The position numbers and the translations under genes are program-made. Below the pieces are notes generated by a model. It had not been told where the DNA came from. It ran no database searches and was given only the letters and a program-made list of their open reading frames with translations. 9,372 bases of DNA from a candidate division BRC1 bacterium ADurb.BinA292 (GTDB lineage: Bacteria > Sumerlaeota > Sumerlaeia > MVZB01). Below, one piece after another: positions 1-4,564 of the stretch. The stretch spans positions 1 through 9,372 of the forward strand of contig MVZB01000121.1 in assembly GCA_002068205.1 (NCBI GenBank), given 5' to 3'. Within the stretch, counting starts at the first letter, position 1. Every line of letters starts with the position of its first letter.

Positions 1-51
1 GCCGGCCGCCAGCACCGCCAGGATCAGAATCGCAAGCCACGGATTGCGCAT
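1..51 (-). CDS. N-terminus of an unidentified membrane or exported protein (cut by window edge)
   Basis: Read on the minus strand, an ATG at 51-49 opens a frame that stays open to the window edge and encodes MRNPWLAILILAVLAAG. This is a short basic start followed by a hydrophobic run, as in a signal peptide or N-terminal membrane anchor. An AGGGG-like Shine-Dalgarno sequence sits about 10 bases upstream of the ATG. Only 17 residues are visible, so no family can be assigned. The gene would be divergent from the aminotransferase gene, with about 250 bases between the two starts. The call rests only on the start codon, the upstream purine tract and the hydrophobic pattern; a chance open frame is possible. 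Confidence 0.45.
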   Translation of the reverse strand, partial: MRNPWLAILILAVLAAG

Positions 52-243
52 CTTGTTTGCCCCTGCTGGATGGAATCGCCGCCGCCCCCACTGTACCACC
101 GCCGCCCGCCGTTGCAAGCGACCGCTTCGCCCCCGTCGCCCCCGCGGCCTGCAAACACGGCAGCCCACGCGCCCCCTGCCCGTCTCCGCCGCCAGATTCC
201 CCGTGCAGACACCCGTCCCCTATGGTTTACTGGAGCGGTTTAT

Positions 244-271
244 CCGAGTGTCGGTCCCCCTCGGAACCGAC
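244..271 (+). promoter_or_regulatory. Interleaved inverted repeats in the leader of the aminotransferase gene
   Basis: Four short segments interlock: CCGAG (244-248) can pair with CTCGG (260-264), and GTCGGT (250-255) can pair with ACCGAC (266-271). The two helices are interleaved, so they form either a compact pseudoknot or two mutually exclusive hairpins. They end about 12 bases before the AGGAG at 283-287 that precedes the GTG start at 301. The position would suit control of translation, but no known riboswitch or leader family is recognised. With such short helices in GC-rich DNA, chance is a real alternative. Confidence 0.3.
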
Positions 272-300
272 GCACCAGCGCCAGGAGAAAGAGTTGTCCG

Positions 301-1179
301 GTGAGCCTGCAGATCTACATCGACGGCCAGTTCTTCAATAAGGAAGACGCCAAGATCAGCGTCTTCGATCACACGCTGCTCTACGGCGACGGCGTCTTCG
401 AGGGCATCCGCGTCTACGACGGCTGCATCTTCCGCCTCGGCCAGCATCTGCGCCGGCTCTACGCCTCGGCGCGCTACATCATGCTCGACGTCCCCCTGTC
501 CATCGACGAGCTGACCGCGGCGACCGCCGAAACCGTCCGCCGCAACGCGATCCGCGACGGCTACATCCGCCTCGTCGTCACCCGCGGCGCCGGCACCCTC
601 GGCCTCGCCCCCTGGCTCTGCCCCCGGCCCAGCATCATCATCATCGCCGACTCGATCAAGCTCTACCCCCAGGAAGACTACGACCACGGCCTCAAGCTGG
701 TGACCGTGCCGACGATGCGCAACCGCAACGAATCGCTCAACGCCCGCGTCAAGTCGTGCAACTACCTCAACAACATCCTGGCCAAGATCGAAGCGCACAA
801 CGCCGGCTGCAAGGAGGCGTTGATGCTCGATCACAACGGCTATGTCGTCGAGTGCACCGGCGATAATATCTTCGTGATCAAGGACGGCCGCATCCGCACC
901 CCCCCCGTTTATCTCGGCGCGCTCCAGGGCATCACCCGCGACTGCGTCATCGAAATCGCACGCGACAAAGGGATCCCGCTCACCGAGGAACCCTTCACCC
1001 GCTTCGATGTCTTCGACGCCGACGAGGTCTTCCTCACCGGCACCGCCGCCGAAGTGATCCCCGTCGTCGAAGTCGACAAGCGCCCCATCGGCGACGGCAA
1101 ACCCGGCAAGATCACCCATGAGCTGATCGCCGCCTTCCGCCAGCGAACCAGCCAGGACGGCTACCAGGTTTACCGCTGA
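301..1179 (+). CDS. ilvE: Branched-chain amino acid aminotransferase (fold-type IV PLP enzyme)
   Basis: The 292-residue product is the usual length for IlvE-type transaminases, which exchange the amino group between glutamate and the keto acids of leucine, isoleucine and valine in the cytosol. Visible family landmarks are the N-terminal LLYGDGVFEGIR segment (residues 26-37), the PLP-binding Lys151 in NARVKSCNYLNNILAK, Glu184 in ECTGDNIF, and the C-terminal LTGTAAEVIPV segment that lines the cofactor phosphate site. The frame is open further upstream, but homology begins at the GTG at 301 (VSLQIYIDGQFF). AGGAG lies at 283-287, so GTG 301 is chosen; the spacing of 13 is rather long. Fold-type IV also includes D-amino-acid transaminase and aminodeoxychorismate lyase. 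The FEGIR and SCNYLNN motifs favour IlvE, but substrate range cannot be read from sequence alone. An Lrp-family regulator lies two genes downstream on the same strand, which fits amino-acid metabolism. Confidence 0.93.
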   Translation: MSLQIYIDGQFFNKEDAKISVFDHTLLYGDGVFEGIRVYDGCIFRLGQHLRRLYASARYIMLDVPLSIDELTAATAETVRRNAIRDGYIRLVVTRGAGTLGLAPWLCPRPSIIIIADSIKLYPQEDYDHGLKLVTVPTMRNRNESLNARVKSCNYLNNILAKIEAHNAGCKEALMLDHNGYVVECTGDNIFVIKDGRIRTPPVYLGALQGITRDCVIEIARDKGIPLTEEPFTRFDVFDADEVFLTGTAAEVIPVVEVDKRPIGDGKPGKITHELIAAFRQRTSQDGYQVYR

Positions 1180-1488
1180 CGCTCCCCGGCGCGATCAAAT
1201 CGCCTCGCCGATGCCCGCCCCGTGCTTCTTGGCGGTTGATTGAGTTTCTCCGTGTCTCTGCGTCTCCGCGTGAGGTTCGGCTTTTCCGTTGGCTGCCGCC
1301 ACGCCATCCCGCGACCCGTCTCTCCCTTTTCTCGCGCCGCCGGATTCCAGGCTTGAAACGCACCGGATGATGTGCCCAAATGGCAGCGCACAGTCCATGC
1401 GCACGCGCGGCCGGACTTCGGCCCCGTCGCTTGGCGCACCCGGCCCCCCGGCGGCGCGCCACCCCCGCGATCATGGGAGCCAACGTCA
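1180..1488. other. 309-base gap between aminotransferase and floA genes
   Basis: No gene is supported here. The gap holds a short hairpin just after the aminotransferase stop (GCGAT 1191-1195 with ATCGC 1199-1203, no T tract), a degenerate tandem repeat (1226-1275, listed separately) and a GC-rich stretch. Frames running through it are by-products of GC richness. The floA frame remains open back to 1372, but FloA homology starts only at 1489. No convincing -35/-10 pair was found, so whether floA has its own promoter or is read from the upstream gene is unresolved. Confidence 0.6.
1226..1275. repeat. Degenerate 8-nt-unit intergenic repeat (HAETQR-type)
   Basis: The core is three imperfect head-to-tail 8-mers, TCTCCGTG (1247-1254), TCTCTGCG (1255-1262) and TCTCCGCG (1263-1270). 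It is preceded by TTGGCGGTTGATTGAGTT and followed by TGAGG. Read on the other strand it gives peptide strings such as HAETQRHGETQ. From general knowledge, closely similar strings turn up as spurious hypothetical proteins in many unrelated bacterial genomes, which points to a widely dispersed intergenic repeat. Its function is unknown. Only one copy lies in this window, so the repeat status rests on recognition plus the internal 8-nt periodicity. Confidence 0.6.
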
Positions 1489-2490
1489 ATGGATGATCTT
1501 CAGGTCTTTGTCGCGATCATTCTCCTCTTCGCGATCGTCTTCTTCATCTCCGCCCTGTTCTACTTCGTCCCGGTGCGGCTCTACATCGCCGCCCGCGCCA
1601 GCAGCGTCCCCATCTCGCTCATCGCGCTCATCGCCATGCGCCTGCGTCGCGTCCCCCCCACCGAAATCGTCAACCCCCTGATCAACGCCGTCCAGGCCGG
1701 CGTCCCCGTCAACCGCCAGCAGCTCGAAAGCCACTGGCTCTCCGGCGGCAACGTCGCCCTCGTCGTCAACGCCCTCATCGCCGCCGACAAGGCCAAAATC
1801 CCCCTCACCTTCGACCGCGCCCGCGCCATCGACCTCGCCGGCCGCAACGTCTTCGAGGCCGTCCGCATGAGCGTCGAACCCAAGGTCATCGACTGCCCCG
1901 ACCCCACCAAGGGCCGCCAGACCATCGACGCCGTCGCCAAGGACGGCATCCAGCTCAAGGCCAAGGCCCGCGTCACCGTCCGCGCCAACCTCGAACGGCT
2001 CGTCGGCGGCGCCACCGAGGAAACCATCATCGCCCGCGTCGGCGAGGGCATCGTCACCACCATCGGCTCGGCCGCCACCCACAAACAGGTCCTCGAAAAC
2101 CCCGACATGATCTCCAAGCGCGTCCTCGAGCGCGGCCTCGATTCGGGCACCGCCTTCGAAATCCTCTCGATCGACATCGCCGACATCGACGTCGGCACCA
2201 ACATCGGCGCCAAACTCCAGATCGACCAGGCCGAAGCCGACAAGCAGATCGCCCAGGCCAAGGCCGAGGAACGCCGCGCCCTCGCCATCGCCCGCGAACA
2301 GGAGATGAAGGCCCTCGCCGAGGAAATGCGCGCTCGCGTCGTCGAGGCCGAGGCCGAGGTCCCCAAGGCCATGGCCCAGGCCTTCCGCGACGGCCACCTC
2401 GGCATCATGGATTACTACAAATTCGAGAACGTCAAGGCCGACACCCACATGCGCGAACGCATCGCCGAGGAGGATAACGAGCGAAAGTGA
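1489..2490 (+). CDS. floA: Flotillin-like protein FloA
   Basis: The 333-residue product matches the usual length of bacterial FloA (about 330). FloA is a membrane scaffold that forms functional membrane microdomains. Residues 5-29 form a hydrophobic anchor, with a second hydrophobic stretch at about 38-50. The flotillin/PHB-like region includes PKVIDCP (131-137), LERLVGGATEETIIARVGEG (about 168-187) and ILSIDIADIDVGTNIGAKLQ (about 225-244). A charged, Ala/Glu-rich helix with probable coiled-coil character covers about 244-297. The end, GHLGIMDYYKFENVKADTHM (302-321), is the family's characteristic C-terminus. The ATG at 1489 is chosen over the upstream in-frame ATG at 1372 because GGGAG lies at 1475-1479 and family homology starts there. 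In many bacteria floA sits beside an NfeD-family gene. None is visible here, and the downstream neighbour is an Lrp-type regulator overlapping it by 4 bases. Confidence 0.95.
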   Translation: MDDLQVFVAIILLFAIVFFISALFYFVPVRLYIAARASSVPISLIALIAMRLRRVPPTEIVNPLINAVQAGVPVNRQQLESHWLSGGNVALVVNALIAADKAKIPLTFDRARAIDLAGRNVFEAVRMSVEPKVIDCPDPTKGRQTIDAVAKDGIQLKAKARVTVRANLERLVGGATEETIIARVGEGIVTTIGSAATHKQVLENPDMISKRVLERGLDSGTAFEILSIDIADIDVGTNIGAKLQIDQAEADKQIAQAKAEERRALAIAREQEMKALAEEMRARVVEAEAEVPKAMAQAFRDGHLGIMDYYKFENVKADTHMRERIAEEDNERK

Positions 2491-2987
2491 CACCCCCACC
2501 CAACGCCCGCCAACAGATCCTGGAGATCCTGCGCTCGGCCGCCCGCACCCCCGTCGCCGAAATCGCCACCCGCCTCGAGCTGGGCGAGGCCGAGGTCGCC
2601 GAACATATCGCCGAGCTCGAAAAGAGCAAAACCGTCCTCGGCTACCGGGCGGTCGTCAATCACGAGAAACTGGAAAACGAGCCCTGCCTCGGCATCATCG
2701 AGGTCAACATCACCCCCCAGCGCAGCGTCGGCTACGATGAAATCGCCGCCCAAATCTACCGCTTCCCCGAAGTCATCCTCTGCTACCTCGTCTCGGGCGC
2801 CTATGACCTGATCGTCTTCGTCGAGGGCAAAAACCTCAAGGATGTCGCGCTCTTCGTCTCGCAGAAACTGGCGACGATCGAACACGTCAACCGCACCGCC
2901 ACCCATTTCATCCTGCGCAAATACAAGGAAGCCGGCATCATCCTCGCCGACGAGGAGAAAGTCCAACGCCTCCCCATCACCCCCTGA
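2487..2987 (+). CDS. Lrp/AsnC-family transcriptional regulator
   Basis: This 166-residue protein has the standard Lrp/AsnC layout. An N-terminal winged helix-turn-helix (about 6-48, with ARTPVAEIATRLELGEAEVAEH) is followed by the linker VLGYRAVVN (50-58). A C-terminal RAM ligand-binding domain (about 66-146) carries the turn SGAYDLIVFVEG (103-114). The family usually forms octamers or dimers that bind amino acids and control their metabolism or transport. Length and the end HFILRKYKEAG...RLPITP resemble the Bacillus YugG subgroup, whose gene lies next to an aminotransferase gene. The GTG start at 2487 overlaps the floA stop (GTGA). A strong GAGGAGG at 2467-2473, inside floA, supports it, so the pair is expected to be translationally coupled. 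Likely targets are the upstream aminotransferase gene or its own operon, which is inference. The effector amino acid cannot be read from sequence. Confidence 0.92.
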   Translation: MTPPPNARQQILEILRSAARTPVAEIATRLELGEAEVAEHIAELEKSKTVLGYRAVVNHEKLENEPCLGIIEVNITPQRSVGYDEIAAQIYRFPEVILCYLVSGAYDLIVFVEGKNLKDVALFVSQKLATIEHVNRTATHFILRKYKEAGIILADEEKVQRLPITP

Positions 2988-2991
2988 CCGA

Positions 2992-3251
2992 CTTCGTCCC
3001 TCCTCCTCGGAATCGCCCCCAAAGCCCCACCCCAGGATTCGGCCCCCGGCTCTCGTCCCTCGTCCTCGGCTCTCGCAAATCACGCTCCTCAGCCGCCTCA
3101 TGAGCCCGCGCCAGCGGGCTTTTTCCTGGCCCTCTCGGGGGCCCTCCCATTGCACGGGCCTCGGCCCGGTGACCCGGCACGACATATTTTATCCAACCGT
3201 TTTCAACGGTTTCCCCCGCCACCCCGCCAACCCGATGTCAGCCTCATTCCC
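2992..3251 (+). repeat. Dispersed multi-hairpin intergenic repeat, copy A
   Basis: The element starts 5 bases after the regulator stop with a C/T-rich part built from CTCGTCC-like words (2992-3076). It then carries four hairpins: 3103-3120 (7-bp stem, GCCA loop), 3128-3143 (6 bp including one G-T pair, CTCG loop), 3155-3168 (5 bp, CTCG loop) and 3195-3211 (7-bp stem, TTC loop). A second copy at 7223-7472 is collinear with it. Positions 3055-3251 match 7276-7472 at a constant offset of 4221 at both ends, and hand counting gives 44 of 50 identities, gap-free, for 3102-3151 versus 7323-7372. No coding potential or transposase is seen. It could be a REP/BIME-like repeat, a small RNA, or a mobilised terminator cluster. 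Confidence 0.75.
3103..3124 (+). terminator. Intrinsic terminator after the floA-regulator operon
   Basis: A perfect 7-bp GC-rich stem (AGCCCGC / GCGGGCT) with a GCCA loop is followed by a run of five T (3120-3124), the classic form of a rho-independent terminator on the plus strand. It lies 115 bases after the regulator stop and 210 bases before the next gene, so it would end the floA-regulator transcript. It is also the first hairpin of repeat copy A. In copy B the T run is degraded to CTTAT. Confidence 0.65.
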
Positions 3252-3333
3252 CCGCACCCTGCCCCTCGACCTTTCCCCGTCGTTGTGCTAATCAAGACGT
3301 CCTTGCTCTGCAATCTGTTTCGGAGGACGAAGC

Positions 3334-3804
3334 ATGAAGCGCTTGACTCAACTGGCAATCTGCCTGCTGATCCCCTGCCTGGTGGCGGGTTGCTCCTGGC
3401 ACGGATTCTGGACCGGCGTCGGGCTGGCGGGCGCGGCCGGCGCCGGCGCCGCCGCCGTCTACTACGCCAAGGGCGACCTTGAGGCGGATCTGGACGACGA
3501 TCTCGCCCACGTTCACAAGGCCGCGCACCGCACCCTGCTCGAGCGCGGCTATGATGTAAAGGAAAACGAACTGGATGCGCTCGAAGGCCGCCTCGTGGCC
3601 GACATCCCCGGCGTCGACGACGAGAAAAACCGGTCCGTCAAGATCCTGACCGAACGGACCGAGTCCGACCTCACGCATATCTCCATCCGCGTCGGCACGT
3701 TCGGCGACGAGGACCTCTCGCGCGCCATCCTCGACGACATTGGCGCGGATCTGACGAAATCCGACGACGCGGTAATCTCGGATTCGGCCGCCGCAACCCA
3801 ATAG
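3334..3804 (+). CDS. Small lipoprotein, DUF3568-like
   Basis: The 156-residue product begins with a lipoprotein signal peptide: basic MKR, a hydrophobic core and the lipobox LVAGC, with the lipidated cysteine at position 20. A Gly/Ala-rich hydrophobic stretch (27-42) follows, then AVYYAKGDLEADLDDDL, a segment LLERGYDVKENELDALEGRL (68-87), and RVGTFGDEDLSRAILDDI (119-136). The order short lipoprotein leader, Y-x-x-G-x-L-E-A, and R-V-G-T-F-G-D-E-x-L-S closely matches the uncharacterised DUF3568 family, found as small envelope lipoproteins. Molecular function is unknown. No Asp follows Cys20 (CSW), so outer-membrane targeting would be expected under the Escherichia coli rule, if it holds in this organism. 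GGAGGA at 3322-3327, 6 bases before the ATG, makes the start secure. It is a single gene, convergent with the pilin-like gene. Confidence 0.85.
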   Translation: MKRLTQLAICLLIPCLVAGCSWHGFWTGVGLAGAAGAGAAAVYYAKGDLEADLDDDLAHVHKAAHRTLLERGYDVKENELDALEGRLVADIPGVDDEKNRSVKILTERTESDLTHISIRVGTFGDEDLSRAILDDIGADLTKSDDAVISDSAAATQ

Positions 3805-3830
3805 CAGCGGACCGTGAAGCCAGCGCTGCT
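3803..3830 (+). terminator. Possible weak hairpin terminator between convergent genes
   Basis: AGCAGCG (3803-3809) overlaps the lipoprotein stop codon and pairs with CGCTGCT (3824-3830), giving a 7-bp stem with a 14-base loop. The T content afterwards is poor. Its place between two convergent genes suits a terminator, but the long loop and missing T tract make the call weak. Confidence 0.3.
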
Positions 3831-3898
3831 CATTCCCCCAATCGCGGTCGCTTGGCCGAACGCCGCCGGGCACGCGCCACGAATTCCAGCCTCCCGCC

Positions 3899-4390
3899 TC
3901 ACCGCGCCCCATAGGGGTCCGGCGTCCCCATCGGCGTCGCCTGCGGCGTCGCGCCGGCATACGGGTCGGGCGTCCCCACCGGTGTCGCGACCGGTTTCTC
4001 CTCGCTGATCCGCATCAGCTGTTGCATCTGTTCGGGCGGGGGCGGGTCGTGCAGCGTGCAGAAAATGTGTCCGTCCTGCGCCATCAGATAAATCCCCCCG
4101 TCGGGACACGTGGCGCTGTTCGCCTTGCGAATCACGTCCGGCGTGATCGGCGCCCCGGGGTTGTTGATCTGATAATGCTGCAGATCGGTCCGGATCGCGT
4201 TGCGGTTGGTCGAACACGCCACCTCCTGCGAGCGATCAATGTAGGTGATCCCGCTGGAGACCTGCGTCACCGGATCGGGCGCCATCGATCCCTTGAACAC
4301 CAGGATCAGAATGATCGCCACGACGATCAGGATCCCGATGATGTAGAATCCGCGCCGTGAATAGCTGGGAGCAAAGGACCGGGATTGCAT
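3899..4390 (-). CDS. Pilin-like (type IV / type II secretion pseudopilin-like) membrane protein with degenerate processing site
   Basis: The 163-residue product has a basic N-terminus, then RRGFYIIGILIVVAIILILV (12-31). This has the shape of a class III signal/N-terminal helix of pilins (Gly14 before Phe15), but position +5 is Gly instead of the usual Glu. Next, EVACSTNRNAIRTDLQHYQI (56-75) resembles the pseudopilin pattern of a Cys and Asn before a helix. TCPDGGIYLMAQDGHIFCTLH (94-114) resembles the CPxGGxY...CxxH end found in ComGC- or GspG-like pseudopilins. Cys59, Cys95 and Cys111 are candidates for disulfide or metal binding. The C-terminus (133-163) is Pro/Thr-rich, with GTPDPY occurring twice. 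The ATG at 4390 is chosen because the helix follows directly and GGAAGG lies about 12 bases upstream (plus 4403-4408). A longer frame to 4486 has arginine-rich, unlikely sequence. No secretion ATPase or prepilin peptidase gene is nearby. It may simply be a single-pass protein with a pilin-like fold. Confidence 0.75.
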   Translation of the reverse strand: MQSRSFAPSYSRRGFYIIGILIVVAIILILVFKGSMAPDPVTQVSSGITYIDRSQEVACSTNRNAIRTDLQHYQINNPGAPITPDVIRKANSATCPDGGIYLMAQDGHIFCTLHDPPPPEQMQQLMRISEEKPVATPVGTPDPYAGATPQATPMGTPDPYGAR

Positions 4391-4500
4391 CGCTTCATGC
4401 CGCCTTCCATGCCTTTTCGTGCCTGATTCACGTTTAGCACATCCCCCCTCCCCGCGCCACCCTAAGCCTCGAGGCCGGCACAACAAATCGGGATTTCTAA

Positions 4501-4529
4501 TCGGTATCGCAATCGCTGTCGGTATACGC
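4501..4529. repeat. Short direct repeat upstream of the pilin-like gene
   Basis: TCGGTATCGC (4501-4510) recurs 18 bases on as TCGGTATACGC (4519-4529), separated by AATCGCTG. The second copy overlaps the -10-like element proposed for the pilin-like gene. It could be an operator with two half-sites, or part of a dispersed TATCG-rich intergenic repeat. The sequence does not decide. Confidence 0.35.
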
Positions 4530-4550
4530 TCATGCTCTTTCGGAATTCAA
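4521..4550 (-). promoter_or_regulatory. Candidate sigma70-type promoter for the pilin-like gene
   Basis: On the minus strand TTGAAT (plus 4545-4550) and TATACC (plus 4521-4526) are separated by 18 bases. Each matches four of six consensus bases. It lies just after the kinase stop and would give a leader of roughly 120 bases before the ATG at 4390. This is a relatively A/T-rich island in GC-rich DNA, which favours a promoter, but the match is moderate. Confidence 0.3.
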
Positions 4551-4564
4551 TCTTTCTTTCCCCT

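Noticed and set aside
220..1119. 299-codon open frame antisense to the aminotransferase gene
   Set aside because: It is Asp/Gly/Val/Ala-rich without any recognisable domain and mirrors a strongly supported gene; a GC-content shadow.
1191..1203. Hairpin after the aminotransferase stop as a terminator
   Set aside because: Only a 5-bp stem with a 3-base loop and no T tract, so an intrinsic terminator is not supported.
1372..1488. N-terminal extension of floA from the upstream ATG
   Set aside because: The added 39 residues are Pro/Arg-rich and unlike FloA; a good Shine-Dalgarno sequence and family homology place the start at 1489.
1486..2499. 337-codon minus-strand open frame opposite floA
   Set aside because: Almost wholly Gly/Asp/Val/Glu/Ala low-complexity sequence that tracks the exact extent of floA; an antisense artefact.
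2988..3300. CRISPR-like array suggested by repeated CTCGTCC words and hairpins
   Set aside because: The repeats are short, irregular and unspaced, there are no spacer-sized unique segments, and no cas gene is present.
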